From contig JAQQWL010000006.1 of assembly GCA_038363925.1 (NCBI GenBank), positions 290,501 to 354,500 on the forward strand: DNA of 64,000 nucleotides, written 5' to 3'. This DNA comes from Apiospora phragmitis (Eukaryota; Ascomycota; Sordariomycetes; Amphisphaeriales; Apiosporaceae). This document shows positions 49,741 to 60,978 of this stretch, in pieces. Position numbers and translations under genes: made by a program. A model generated the notes under the pieces. That model was given only the letters and a program-made list of their open reading frames with translations. It was not told the origin of the DNA and did not search any database. Each line of letters opens with the position of its first letter. The stretch's first letter is position 1.

Positions 49741-51617
49741 ATGGGCTATCTATACTCCATTATTTTCGCCTCCTTTATCCGCTTCACACTAGTTCAGTTC
49801 TGTAAATCTGGCAGGAAAACAACTGGACTGCCTCTCGGTCCCCCAGCACTCCCTCTCATTGGCAACCTTCACCGGATTCCGAGCCAAAAGCGATGGCTCC
49901 AATTCCAGAAATGATCGCAGTCGTATGGGTATGTATACGCGTAGTCTTCTTTGGCTCAGAGATCAGAACTGACGAGGGCCGCGGGAATCGGGTCTTGTGC
50001 TGATTTTTACAGTACTCATGGGAAGCAAGCCTGTCATCGTTCTTACTTCACCTGAGACGGTCAAGGACCTTCTTGACAAGCGAGGTCATATCTACTCCTC
50101 TAGGCCAGTCTCATACATCTCGGATATATCCTCGGGGGGTCTACATTTTGCGGGCATGGTAAAGCTATCCTGCCAAATACCGAGGTATCCAAGCTGTGGA
50201 ACAAAAAGTAACAGAACATAGCAATACAGCGATACTTGGAAGATGTGCCACCGAGTCTTCGCCAACCATCTCAACACCAAGGCCTCGAAGAGGTACTACC
50301 CATACCTGGAGCTCGAGAAAAAACAGCCCCTCTACTCTCTCTTGGAGTCCCCGGAAGACTTCCGAGACCACATCAGCCGCTATGCCTACTCATTTACTTC
50401 CCAGATGGTCTTCGGCTTCCGGACGCCTTGGTCGAGTGACCCCAACCTCGTCCGGCTGCATGAGTGCTTTGCCGAGTGGTCAGCTCTCGAAGGGCAGACG
50501 ATGACGGCGTTGGCCGATATCTATCCAGTCTTGCAGGACCTGCCTGATGCCCTGTTCCCGACACGCCGGCAAGCCCGAGCTTCTTACAAGAAGCAGCTGG
50601 TGGTGTTCCTGAAGCACTGGAACATCACAAATATTCGCCTTATGAACAAGACTATCCATGTGAGTGGGACTGAGAAGGGAAAAGCTTCAACCTTTTGCCG
50701 ACCACTAAACCTACCACATTCAGAATTATTTTGCACAAGACCTTCTTCAAGCACAAGAAAAGGAAGGGTTCTCCGATGAGCTGGCTACTTTCATCTGTGG
50801 TATTCTTCTTACTGCCGGCAGTGACACCGTGGCTGCCGAGCTGAGCGCCTTCGTCCAAGCGATGTTACTCTTCCCTCAGGTCCAGGAAAGGGCCCAAGAG
50901 GAGATCGATAAAGTATGTGGGGAAAAAATTGCCCACCAAGGAAGACACTGCTTCGTTGCCGTACGTTCATGCGTATATCAAGGAGACTTGTCGATGGATG
51001 CCCATGCCTGTCATGGGTATTCCCCACGCGACAACCCAAGATGATGAGTACAAGGGTTATCGTATTCCCAAGAGCGCAATGGTATTCCTCAATGTTTGGT
51101 AAGTTCTCCTTGTTGATGGCTTGACGAGACAAACGAAACCATTCCTGGGTGAACCACATACTTACACAATCAGGGGTATGCACATGGACCCCATCAGACA
51201 CCCGAAGCCGCGAGAATTCGACCCGTCCCGCTACCTGCACTACCACAAATCCATGAGGGAGTCCATGCTGTCGCCTGACCCCACCGAGCGCGATCACTAC
51301 ATCTTCGGCGCCGGGCGGCGCATGTGCCAGGGCGTCGACCTCGCCGAGAACTCGCTGTCTCGATCGCCAGAATCCTGTGAGCGTTTACCATTGGGAAAGC
51401 GGCGGATCCCAGGGGCCGCGACATAACTCCGGATCCCGAGGCCCTTGTCGGCGGACTGGCGGTCGCCCCGGCGCCGTTCCCGGCCAGAATCGTGCCCCGG
51501 AGTGAGCAGCGTGCCCGGGTCGTCCGTGAGGAGTGGGGATTGGCACAGGCGGCACTGCGTCCCGAGGACCAGCAGTGGAGGGAGATTCAAGAGCCGAGGA
51601 CGAAATTCACTTCCTGA
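49741..51617 (+). pseudogene. cytochrome P450 (microsomal, O-methylsterigmatocystin-oxidoreductase-like), disrupted
   Basis: A membrane-anchor N-terminus (LYSIIFASFIRFTLVQF) and the proline-rich PLGPPALPLIGNLHRIPSQK begin the gene. Introns are visible at about 49929-49990, 50159-50221, 50660-50723 and 51099-51173. The I-helix AGSDTVAAE, the ExxR motif KETCR and the heme-binding FGAGRRMCQG (Cys ligand) are all present. Lesions: TGA at 49912-49914 and at 51378-51380, each where Trp (TGG) is expected; one base missing at the A6 run 50923-50928; another break near 51358. The final frame ends with WREIQEPRTKFTS and TGA 51615-51617. Family members are ER heme-thiolate monooxygenases of secondary metabolism. 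No cluster genes stand beside it. Confidence 0.85.
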
Positions 51618-52423
51618 GCTGAGCAAATTCCCAATAAGGAAATTGACCATCGTAAGAGATGGCAACGTTAGTGACCAAGATGGGACTGTAGCTCTCGTGC
51701 CTGACCTGACCCTAGCGGTTTGAAGAGGCTCGCAGCTAGCCATATTGAGGACCCCGATATCCAGGGTTAAGGGGAAAAGGTCATTCCAGGGAGGCGTCGA
51801 ATTCTACCCGAGACGTCCATCTCTTATCTCTGCACCATTGCAATATCGACGTGTTCGTTGGTCGCCGTCATGGCTCTCTGCTTCTGCCATGTTCCAGGTG
51901 GATCACTGCATCGGCGCCAGTATCTTGCATTTAGCGATACCCACTGCGGGCCGCTCCCCGCATCACCCAAGTTCCATTGCCGTGTGTGGCCTTCCGGTCT
52001 TAAGGGGTGGTTGCATTCTGGCTGACTGATTGCTGTGAACCAGCTTCCATGCTATATCCCACCTATCTGCGCGATACATATCACCATGGGGCTCCGTGGC
52101 TTTATCTTGCATTCTGATTTCCTCGTCTACTGGGATGGGACGGACCTGAATGATGTCACCCCGTTCATGGCACATGCCGGCGACTTATGTTTATTCGCAC
52201 TTGACGTATGCTTGGCTAAACTATCACCCAGCATCGAACGCCTATGGCATTTTTGTTACTTCCCTCAAGTATCGTCAAAGATGTTGTTACAAGAAACCGG
52301 CAACGCTAGTTGTATATGAGGCTACAGTTAATTTACATATTAGGATACTATAAAAGCGACATTCTCATTACACAATTACCTCAACCAATCATCATTCCGA
52401 GTCGGACCAATGCCCAAGCTCTT
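51618..52423. other. intergenic, convergent gene ends, no gene seen
   Basis: Ordinary sequence with short frames only. Confidence 0.5.
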
Positions 52424-54109
52424 TTATTCTGCTCCGGCCCCAGAAGCCGTAGTAGCATCATCCGGGTGTGACGGAGTTGTACTCTTCGCGGTATCCGGCC
52501 GGCTGACCACACTCCCCGGGCGACTCAGGCGCCGAAGCTTCTTCCCCGCCTTGGTCTCGAACAGGCTCTTGACCCTTCTCAGCCTCGCCCACCGCTTCTT
52601 GTCCTCCTCGACGCCTTCCTCTCCATCGTCCGCCATGTCAGAACCCAGCATCAACAGCTGCTCATCGCTCAACTCGGAACCGCCGGCGGTTCCCGGCCTC
52701 CCACCTGGGGACGACGCGGCGTTGGGCGTAGGTGTGGTTGGGGCTATGGAGCTCTTGCTCCGACCGTGACGCGAAGTCGTGGATTTCTTGTGACTGCCTT
52801 GGTTGCGTAGGTAAGCCGCGTTACGTAGAGTTTGCAGCAGGATTTCCCATGCCATCTTATCTTCCGCCTCGGCGATGTTGCTGCCGGGGTTCCTTTGACT
52901 GGCCGCATTTCGCCAGGGGCAGAAGAAACGGTGCTCGCGGACTGGATCCAGATGGTCCATGGGAGCGGGTATGATGACCTCATTCGTGTCTGGGTTGACC
53001 TCCCGGCTCTTGAACATCCACAGACCCAACCGACGCAGGCATGTTGTACAGGAGGCAGAATTCGGGACTTGTCCAATGCGTGTGTTCGATAGGCCCTGCC
53101 ACCCGGCTAGAGCGAGGGCCAAGGCCACGTCATTGGGTTTCGTCGCTGGGGGATTTGTCTTTGGCGGTGGTGGGTCGGTGAAGAACCTGGGCGGCAACTG
53201 GGACTTGATCGTTTGCAACTGCATCGAGTCTGGGAGTCGGAGGTTGAAATCGTAGGGAAGGAAAGCTGGGCGCATACACAGCTCATCGTAGCGTTGCCGG
53301 AGCGAGGGTAGGGCTGTTTGCGGGCTCGTCAAGCTGAGCCGTAGTAGAGTGTCTTTGAGAAGTTAGTAATTGGTCATAGAAGTTCAAGCAGTGATGGGAT
53401 CGAAAGTATTACCGTCACAGCCACGCCTCCTCCATAGGCAGTCTTCCTGATGTGCTTCCACGATGAGTTCGGCAAACTTCTTCACCAACGCCTCCTCGAA
53501 CTCGGAACCTGCCAAGACAGAGACGTCTTTGCCTTCGGAATCCCTCTTGCTCGTTTTCACCACCAGCTCCTTGTTGCAGAGAGAACAGCGCACCGTCTCT
53601 TTGCCCGAGCAGATCCAGCCTCGTTTCGCCCACTCGATCTCGTTGACCTTATCCGGCTTCGGCGTCCACTCCGTCAACTCTTGGAAGGTCCCGAGTCGCT
53701 TGATGAGCTGCCCACGGTCACTGGGGCAGTACCGCGGAGGTTCGGTCGGGGCTTTGTTCTCGGCAGCCTTGGATGTCGACTTCCTGATGGTCACGTTTGA
53801 AACGAGGGTCCTAATCGTCGCGCCAGGTTCGTTCAGTGGCATCGATCCCGGTACACCTGTGCGCCGCCGTTTTGCTAGGAGCTCGGCGGTCAAAGCCGAA
53901 ACAGGAGCTCGTGTCGACTCGCCGCTGGCTGTTGAGCCAGCCGTGGGTGCTCGATGCAGTACAGAGGCCGCCGCCGTGGCCAGGTCGCTATGCCTCACCA
54001 TTATGGAATCGTCTAGGTCGTCGAAGTTGTCGGACGGTAGACTGGTGGGCGAAGATTTTCCACCCAGGCCCTGAAGGAGGGTATTGAACTTCCGCTTGGT
54101 AGCATTCAT
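52424..54109 (-). CDS. C3HC zinc finger protein (NIPA/ZC3HC1-Pml39-like)
   Basis: Exon 1 is 54109-53413, a 60-nt intron (53353-53412) splits a codon, and exon 2 is 53352-52424: 541 residues in frame. A basic N-terminus (NATKRKFNTLLQG) and Ser/Thr-rich linker precede the C3HC domain: YCPSDRGQLIKRLGTFQELT, GWICSGKETVRCSLCNKELV, and AHQEDCLWRRRGCD, which supply Cys/His zinc ligands. The second half carries the Rsm1/ZC3HC1-like second domain (CTTCLRRLGLWMFK then REHRFFCPW). A basic, Ser-rich tail ends the protein. Relatives act at the nuclear pore basket or as F-box-like proteins; which applies here cannot be told. The gene looks functional. Start Met at 54109 is the first in frame. Confidence 0.85.
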
Positions 54110-54963
54110 GTTGACTTCCTAGGTGAGACACCGCGCCAAGGATGATGCGTCGACAAGCCGCAGTCGATGCTGGTTGGATGCGACTCTACTTGGGTAGAAA
54201 ACGGCTTCCTTGACGAAAGTACGGATAGCAGGTCGATGATTGGTGCAGGACAAGCAACGGGACAAAGGGCCGCAGTGGAGAATGAAGCAAGTGCAGGGTT
54301 GGATTAATTAATTAATTGTAGTTGGGGAGATTGTTTGAATGCGAAGAAAGCGCTTTGCAGTTGACCGAAAGGTTTCCTTGTAAATAGAAAGATCCCTGCT
54401 GGTCGGAGGGGCGACGGTGACCCTTGCACAAAGCCATGCAGTTTGCAGTTAATTAGTAAGAGACCGCGCAGTGCACTGGCCGCGCGGAAGCTTAGGCCCT
54501 TTGAAAGGAATGGCGGGGTTTGGCCCGTGGGTTTTACAGCTGCAGCACCAATCAATGCTCAGTGCTGATTGATGAGTCGATGTCGTACCTACGCTTAGGT
54601 ATGAGGTACACTGAGCATGGAGAACAATTGATGCACCTGGTCTGCTTACCAGCAAAACAGAGAAGAAAAGTCAAACAGCATAAAGTTTCACTTCAAGCCG
54701 GTATCATATTAAGCAGACTGTTGTCAATTGCACCACAGTTTAAACGATTGGCCGAGCAACATAACGCAATTCTGGAGGTATATTATCAATGCCGCAGAAT
54801 ACCTAATTGATGGCGGGGCTATAGAGCTGCAGTGATGCAATCGAGGAAGCATTGATAGGCGTATCAACCGGGTAAAATAACGACCTGGTCAACATTTACT
54901 GTATCGCGGAGCTCACATCATATAGCAGCAGCATACCTGCTAACAAATGCAACGCAAAGACTC
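54110..54963. other. shared 5' region between divergent genes
   Basis: About 850 bases between the zinc-finger gene and the nucleotidase, containing a TTAA/ATTA repeat at 54302-54317. No gene. Confidence 0.5.
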
Positions 54964-56271
54964 ATGACACAATCCCTGCCATTACGGCCTATCTTTTTCA
55001 AAAAGGCCCTACTATATTTCCTGCTTCCCGTCCTGGCCTCCATGATTCTAATCCGCGCAGTGCCCCGCCTAAATCTCCTCTTCTCCCACCTCGCCTCGAC
55101 CCCCACCACCTCCATACTACAACATCCGCCGTCGTCGTCAGCTTACTTCTCTGCAACAACAGGAACAACTACTACCCCCTCTCCGACACAGATTGCAACA
55201 AAGAAGAAGATGGCCTACGAAAAGGAACTCGAAGTCGCGCAGCTGGCGGTGCAGCGAGCCACCCGCCTGACCAAGCGCGTCTTCCACGAGAAGGCCAAGG
55301 GCACCCTGTCCAAGGACGACGCCTCGCCCGTGACCATCGGCGACTTCGGCGCCCAGGCCCTCATCATCGCCGCCCTCAAGGCCAACTTTCCGAGCGACGA
55401 GATCGTGGCCGAGGAGGAGGCGGCCGACCTGCGCGACAACGAGAAGCTGCGCTCCACCGTGTGGGAGCTCGTGCAGTCCACCAAGCTCGAGGATAGCAAG
55501 GCCGAGGAGACGCTGGGCGGCGCCGTCAAGACGGACGAGGACATGCTGAAGCGCCTCGACGAGGGCGCCAGCCAGGGCGGCGCCAAGGGCCGCATCTGGG
55601 CCATCGACCCCATCGACGGCACCAAGGGCTTCCTGCGCGGCGGCCAGTACGCCGTGTGCCTGGCCCTGATGGTCGACGGCCAGGTGGTCGTCGGCGTGCT
55701 GGGCTGCCCCAACCTGCCCGTGGATGACACCGCGCCCCTGACCGCCGACGTCGGCCAGGACGCCGACGACAACGAGGGCCGGGGCGTCATCTTCTCGGCC
55801 GTGCTGGGCCAGGGCGCGACGAGCCGGCCCTTGACCACGGGTGCTCTGGCGGCGGAGAGGAAGATCTCGATGCGGCCGATCACGGACATCACCAAGGCGA
55901 ACTTCTGCGAGAGCGTCGAAGCCGGTCACTCGAGCCATGGCGACCAGGCCGACATTGCGAACAAGCTAGGCATCACCGCCCCGAGCGTGCGGATGGACTC
56001 GCAGGCCAAGTACGCCTCCATCGCCCGCGGCGCCGGCGACATCTACCTACGACTGCCGGTCAAGGCGACGTACCAGGAGAAGATCTGGGATCACGCCGCA
56101 GGAGATCTGATTGTGCGCGAAGCGGGCGGTCAAGTCACGGATGTGAACGGAAACAGGTTAGACTTCACGGTGGGCAGGACGCTGGCCAACAACAAGGGTG
56201 TTGTGGCTGCGCCGGCTGGCGGGCACGCTCAAGTGCTCAAGGCCGTACAGGAGGTCCTCTCCAAGAAATAG
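54964..56271 (+). CDS. 3'(2'),5'-bisphosphate nucleotidase (HAL2/Met22 type)
   Basis: Converts 3'-phosphoadenosine 5'-phosphate to AMP, relieving toxicity from sulfate assimilation; the target of lithium and sodium inhibition in yeast. The frame is 435 codons. The catalytic domain begins at a second in-frame Met (55210, MAYEKELEVAQLAVQRATRL), giving the usual 353 residues. Motifs of the Li-sensitive phosphatase superfamily: EIVAEEEAADL (metal site), WAIDPIDGTKGFLRGGQYAV (DPIDGT), and KIWDHAAGDLIVREAGG (WDHAAG). The 82 extra residues from 54964 contain a hydrophobic, basic stretch (FFKKALLYFLLPVLASMILI) that could be a mitochondrial or membrane signal. Thus two start sites may make two products. 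The frame is intact. Confidence 0.9.
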   Translation: MTQSLPLRPIFFKKALLYFLLPVLASMILIRAVPRLNLLFSHLASTPTTSILQHPPSSSAYFSATTGTTTTPSPTQIATKKKMAYEKELEVAQLAVQRATRLTKRVFHEKAKGTLSKDDASPVTIGDFGAQALIIAALKANFPSDEIVAEEEAADLRDNEKLRSTVWELVQSTKLEDSKAEETLGGAVKTDEDMLKRLDEGASQGGAKGRIWAIDPIDGTKGFLRGGQYAVCLALMVDGQVVVGVLGCPNLPVDDTAPLTADVGQDADDNEGRGVIFSAVLGQGATSRPLTTGALAAERKISMRPITDITKANFCESVEAGHSSHGDQADIANKLGITAPSVRMDSQAKYASIARGAGDIYLRLPVKATYQEKIWDHAAGDLIVREAGGQVTDVNGNRLDFTVGRTLANNKGVVAAPAGGHAQVLKAVQEVLSKK

Positions 56272-56452
56272 ACATGATGTACACAATATAGAATACAATT
56301 CAAAGGGTACAACCAGACGAAAATACCGCATCGTCCAGTAGTAAATGTAGTGGTGATATACATATGGCGCCCGATGTAAATGCCAACCAATCCCTCCATG
56401 AACTTGGGCCCGGTACCGCTCCTGCAAATCCCTGCGGTGGGTGTGCGTGCGT

Positions 56453-57244
56453 CTATTTGATCTTCTTCTGCTTCAGTTTGATGGTCTCGTCGTTCACGAA
56501 GATACCCTTGCCCTTGTAGGGCTCCGGTCGTCGCCACTTCCGCAGCTGTCCCGCAAAGGTCATGACCTCCTCGCGGTTGATGCCCTCCAGCAGTATTCTC
56601 GTGGGCTGCGGGGTGCTGGCCTTCATGCCCCTGGGGACGCCCTCCTCGACGGGGTGGGTGAAGCCGAGCTTGAGGCAGACGAACTTCTGGCCCGGGTAGG
56701 CGGCCTTTTGCGGGCGCTCCTCGATGCTAGCCCTGTAGCCGACGCCGACCAGGCGCAGGATGGCCGTGTGGCCCTCGGACACGCCCATGATGTGCCGGTT
56801 CAGGTAGGCCCAGGTGGTGCCCCACATCTCCATCTGCTGCTTGGCCTCGCGGTCCTCGATCGACAGCACGGCCTTGCGCGCCTCGGCGTCCTGCGTTATG
56901 TGCAGGTAGGGCGGGATCTCGAGCTGCAGCTCCCCCAGGGGCCCCTTGATGGTCACGTTGCGCTTCGGGATGCGCAGGTACGTCGTCAGGTCCTTCTTGA
57001 CAAAGGGCTCGCCGATCGAGAGCTCAACGCCCGGCGGTATCGAGAGGGGGGTCCGGCCCAGCTTCGAGGGCTTCGCCGCGGTGGAGGAGAAGGGGCGTCG
57101 GCATGTCGAGGGTGATGAGGAGGGTGTTTGCGCCGATGCGGTTGCGGATTGAAAGGCGGGTACCAGGAAGGACGGGAGGGCGACTGCGGGTTTGGAGCCG
57201 TTCAGGGCCTTCTCGAGGACCCTGCCTCGACTGGGCGCAAGCAT
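56453..57244 (-). CDS. mitochondrial large-subunit ribosomal protein uL6m (MRPL6)
   Basis: Bacterial-type L6 fold with a mitochondrial leader. The start is taken at 57244 (MLAPSRGRVLEKALNGSKPA), which gives 263 residues with a basic Ser-rich presequence ending near FSSTAAKPSK. The frame stays open to 57370, but the extra 42 residues look like leader sequence. Typical blocks: PGVELSIGEPFVKK, KGPLGELQLEIP, LNRHIMGVSEGHTAILRLVG with VGVGYRA, KLGFTHPVEEGVP, and the C-terminal LRKWRRPEPYKGKGIFVNDE close to the bacterial L6 signature RxPEPYKGKGI. Ends with KLKQKKIK. It is transcribed toward the nucleotidase gene (convergent, about 180 bases apart). Confidence 0.92.
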   Translation of the reverse strand: MLAPSRGRVLEKALNGSKPAVALPSFLVPAFQSATASAQTPSSSPSTCRRPFSSTAAKPSKLGRTPLSIPPGVELSIGEPFVKKDLTTYLRIPKRNVTIKGPLGELQLEIPPYLHITQDAEARKAVLSIEDREAKQQMEMWGTTWAYLNRHIMGVSEGHTAILRLVGVGYRASIEERPQKAAYPGQKFVCLKLGFTHPVEEGVPRGMKASTPQPTRILLEGINREEVMTFAGQLRKWRRPEPYKGKGIFVNDETIKLKQKKIK

Positions 57245-57370
57245 TATGACGAATTGGTCGTTGCGAGAGGTGGATTGGCTTTGCTTGCAACGAGACCCGA
57301 ACCTGGCTGGGATTGTTGAAGCTCCAGTCACTGGAGCTCGGGTGTCTGAAAATTGCTGGTTCCAAGTCAT

Positions 57371-57976
57371 GTGACCGCGCGGCTAGGTGGCGCTAAATCG
57401 GGTCCATCAAAAAGCTGGGGATGCGCGCTTTCCATCCCGCAACTACAACTTCTGCTACCACACGAGACCGTCGCTTTCCACAATAGTCTTCCGTGACTCA
57501 ATCCTATGACTGATTTGAATATCACTGAAATATCTAACTCTTCTAGACAGGTTCGATTTCACTGACTATTAATTGTAATCCTGCTCATTCCGACTTCGTA
57601 CTAGCAAAATGCGGTTTGGGAAGGGTCCCGGATTGCATATCCGTGGGCCTTATATCTCAGAGAAGGAACAACCTCTGTTGGTGCAACCCGAGGAATTGAA
57701 CGTGGCAAAGCTTCCTCGAGGTAAACGTAGAGTGAATCTCTGGTGGTCGTTTTGGGTCGATCTCTCCGCCCCTTCTTGTTTTCCTACAGCCCATAATCTG
57801 ATTGACTTGCGCCTTGGAACAATCAAACAACTGAACTGAACTGAATGTGGTGAAGCCACCGCAATTCCTCTACTTGACTGACTTCACCTGTCCATCTTTC
57901 ACCAATAATCTCACCACTTGATTCCCAACCTGGTCCCTCATGCACGCCTAACATTTTGGTGTTTGGCTGCGCACCT
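57371..57976. other. shared 5' region of divergent genes
   Basis: About 600-730 bases between uL6m and the karyogamy gene. A 76-codon frame at 57609-57839 has no recognisable pattern. Confidence 0.5.
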
Positions 57977-59771
57977 ATGAACGTCAATATGGCAAGCTCG
58001 ATTGCAGTCGTCGCTTTGGTCTTGCTTTTCGGCGTCGATGAGACGTCTGGTTTTTCATGGGGACGTACGCCAAGCTCTCCAAGCCACGAGATCCATAGCA
58101 GACCTGCTTTCGACCCCAGCTTGAGCGCAACTGAGATGCTCCAAACAGGCACCCGCGCACGATCAACATACGAGGTGGCTTTACAGGAACTGAAGCAACT
58201 GGAATCCGAGCCCCTGTGTCATCAGACTGCAGCAAGGTTACTTGTCAGCAACTGCCAAGTTCTCGAAGGCAAAGATGAAGCAACCGTATTAACTGACAGC
58301 GGCCGCCAAATCCGAGACTTCGTGGACGCCTACGCCGCAAGTTTGGCCATCTGCGATCTAGAGAGGGGCCGGTTCAACATACCGTCAGCCTGCGATCCGT
58401 TCCGAGAATCGACACTGACCCAGCTAGCATTGCAAAATACGATCAAGCTTCATGCCACCTCGAAGCAGATTGACAACTGTCTGTCAGGACTGGGCGCTTC
58501 GGATTCCGCATGGAACACATGGATCAGTTACCGGCACAAGGCTCTACGATTTTGTGAGGCGGCCAGGGCAGATAATGAGAAGAGTGAGTGCAACTCCATG
58601 GGGAAAACTATACATCCTTGCTAATCCCTCCCAGCTCGCAGTATTCAGACCTTCCAGCGACTCACTAAGATCATGAGCAGGATGGCAGATGATGTTGACC
58701 TCAGGGTTGATCAGCGGCTTACTGATCTCGACATGAAATTCCATGCGACAGGTGGGAAAGTCGACAGTCTGTCAACGCAGATTGAGTATTTGAGAAGCGC
58801 AGTTGCAAATGCTGAGGGCCTCGCTTCTGGTCATTTGACGACAGCTTTAATGGTTAGTGTATTATCCCCGAGTCCTTGTACCACTCCGATACTGACACCA
58901 CTTAGGAATCTGCCAATTCATTAGAGGGTGGCACGAAATCAGCGGCAAACTTGCAGCGAGTGCTAGAAGTTCTGCTGCAAACCGTTCTGACCACCAATGC
59001 TGAAGCCGCAGCTGCCCATGAACAGTCTATGGAACTAGTCTCTCAGAAGACAGAGTCTGAAATGGCCACGGCGATGAATGCAATAGCCGCCGCAGTGGCG
59101 TCAGCTTCTACTTTGCAAAACCAGATTGTGAATTCGCCCGTACCCCTAAACCAGCCAGAGAGCTGACCATGCTATTAGGAATTGTCGCGCTTGCAATCTG
59201 CTGAGTTGGAGTACAGACAGATGACTCTGGAAGAGGTCAGTAAGAGCTTCCCATTCAAAAGCAACCAGCTAATTCATGATCCAGGGAATGCAACGTCTTG
59301 TTGACCTGTCAAGTGATCTTATCTCGAAGCACAATGATCATGCCCAACTACTGCACCGGGCCAAGAGCATGACCAATGAAATTATGGACACTCTGCACGA
59401 GACCGCAGCATCTGCTGCGATTGTGGAAGAGGCTCTCTCTAAGAAATCCACTGTCGCCTCTCTCTGGCCATACATCTGGTGCCCCGCGGCATCACTGGTG
59501 ATGGGGTCCTACGGGCTTCCCCCTTCGGTGGTGAGGAACCTAGTTCTCGTCGCTCTCGGTAAGTCCCATTACACTGATCTGTTTTTTCATGTTCCGATCT
59601 AATCTTGTCATAGGTGAGGCTGCCGGTTATGTTGTTTCCTCGGTCAGCATGATACCTACCAACCTCGATTCGTTAATGTCCTTCCACCCCCTCTGGTACT
59701 TCTCATCCAGTACGTCACCGATCAACACCGAATACGATCAGCAAAATACATCGAACGCTACATCTGCTTAA
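57977..59771 (+). CDS. nuclear fusion protein KAR5/Tht1-like, six exons
   Basis: Exons: 57977-58583, 58635-58852, 58906-59127, 59179-59235, 59285-59558, 59614-59771; introns of 49-55 nt, total 1536 nt, 511 residues. A signal peptide (ASSIAVVALVLLFGVDETSG) is followed by the Cys-containing luminal region characteristic of the family (ESEPLCHQTAARLLVSNCQV, AICDLERGRFNIPSACDPF, then DNCLSGL) and a long coiled-coil part (RLTDLDMKFHATGGKVDSLS). Near the C-terminus SLWPYIWCPAASLVMGSYGL and a second hydrophobic stretch act as membrane anchors. KAR5/Tht1 proteins sit in the nuclear envelope and are needed for nuclear fusion during mating. The frame and all splice sites are intact. A second in-frame ATG at 57989 is an alternative start. 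Confidence 0.8.
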
Positions 59772-60380
59772 CTTTCGCGACTGCTTCACCGCAGTAGCTA
59801 TCAATAACACATCTTGGGATCTCATGGTACATCAAAATCGGGAGGATAGTATTTTCATTTGGCAGCTCCAACGAGCGGCGACTGGGCAGCCGCAGGTCAG
59901 ACTCGTATGCTGTTTAGGCATCATTCTGCGACCTCTACATGATGATACATGCGCATATGGAGGCCGACTTGGGGTCGGTTATCGCTTCATATACAAGCAT
60001 CATATGCCTCCTAGATCACCTTAGTCAATCAGAACACTCATCTTGCCATATCCCGGCATGCTAGTAAACGAAATAGTCTGGTGTTACTGAAGCTTTTGTT
60101 AGAGAACCAGCGTGATTCATCTCCCAATGTTACGCATAACCTACATGACGTGCGTAATTTCGACAATGTTGTGATCGCAATTTGGCCAACATACTCGGCC
60201 TCGAAATACCCAATTGTGCTCGACAATTACTTCCAATGCTGGGGTTGCAGGTTAGACAAATATAAATACTATATCGGCTATGTAAATTTCTCTTGAACAG
60301 GCTATGCCCTGTTAGCAGCTGCTATGCACGGTTCTTACGCTACACTTGTTTTTTGCCTTGTACCCGAAGTTTTTCAGTGC
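59772..60380. other. intergenic, no gene seen
   Basis: AT-richer sequence between the karyogamy gene and the inverted-repeat element. Short frames only. Confidence 0.5.
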
Positions 60381-60660
60381 ATTCACATGGCCGACGGTGA
60401 CAAGCGTATCGATTAGCCCTCACCCCCTTTTTGGTGCTGCACCCCTTTTGGTGTTAAGGGGCTATCGATGCGAAGTGTATTGTGGTGATGTTTTTTTGGT
60501 GTTGCACCCTTGGTGGTGCGCCCTTTTTAGTGGTGCACCCCTTTTCGGTGGTGCACCCCTTTTCGGTGGTGCACCCCTTTGGTGTTGACCCTTTTCGGTG
60601 CTGTACCCTTTTCGGTGGTGAGGGGTAATCGATACGCTTGTCACCGCCGGCCATGTGAAT
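60381..60660. mobile_element. 280-bp MITE-like element with 44-bp terminal inverted repeats and internal minisatellite
   Basis: The left end (60381-60424, beginning ATTCACATGGCC) and the right end (60617-60660, ending GGCCATGTGAAT) are inverted copies matching at 42 of 44 positions. Between them the plus strand carries tandem 15-18-bp units of the type GGTGGTGCACCCCTTTTC. A shorter internal motif, AGGGGCTATCGATGCG near 60460, resembles the right terminal repeat. No protein with transposase features is encoded. No clear target duplication flanks it. The 18-bp period keeps several frames open, giving hexapeptide repeats in translation, probably a by-product. Confidence 0.75.
60525..60620. repeat. 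minisatellite, about 18-bp units containing palindrome GTGCAC
   Basis: Three near-identical units (GTGGTGCACCCCTTTT cores) followed by two or three diverged, slightly shorter units, inside the inverted-repeat element. Confidence 0.85.
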
Positions 60661-60978
60661 CTTCAGGTACATAGCTAAAAATAGGTGTGGCGTGAGGGCC
60701 GTACATGGCAGCTATTGATAGAGCCTAGTCGGTTTAAGCAAAATTTACATAGTCGGGGTAGTATTTCTCTAGACAAAACATAAGAACACGAATTTTCCAG
60801 GTATTTCACGGCATACAGCTCCCCTGATGGTTTGTTTTTCAATTTTCTTTCATAGTCAAGACTCTCGACTCTGCTCTGAAACCTCGGCTCTCCTAGTCAG
60901 AAAGCCCATTGCTGCGATGCTGCCATGTTAAGACAGGTAACCTCTGGCACAAACAGCGCAAAAAAATGCTCCAGCATC

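Noticed and set aside
49741..54109. secondary-metabolite cluster around the P450
   Set aside because: Neighbours are a kinase, a zinc-finger protein and a nucleotidase; no backbone synthase or transporter is present.
55138..55938. 266-codon minus-strand frame
   Set aside because: Shadow of the nucleotidase, with Gly/Ala/Val/Arg-rich text typical of antisense GC-rich codons.
60346..60672. coding gene for hexapeptide-repeat proteins on either strand
   Set aside because: Arises because the minisatellite period is 18 bp; the frames run into the terminal inverted repeats and have no domain.
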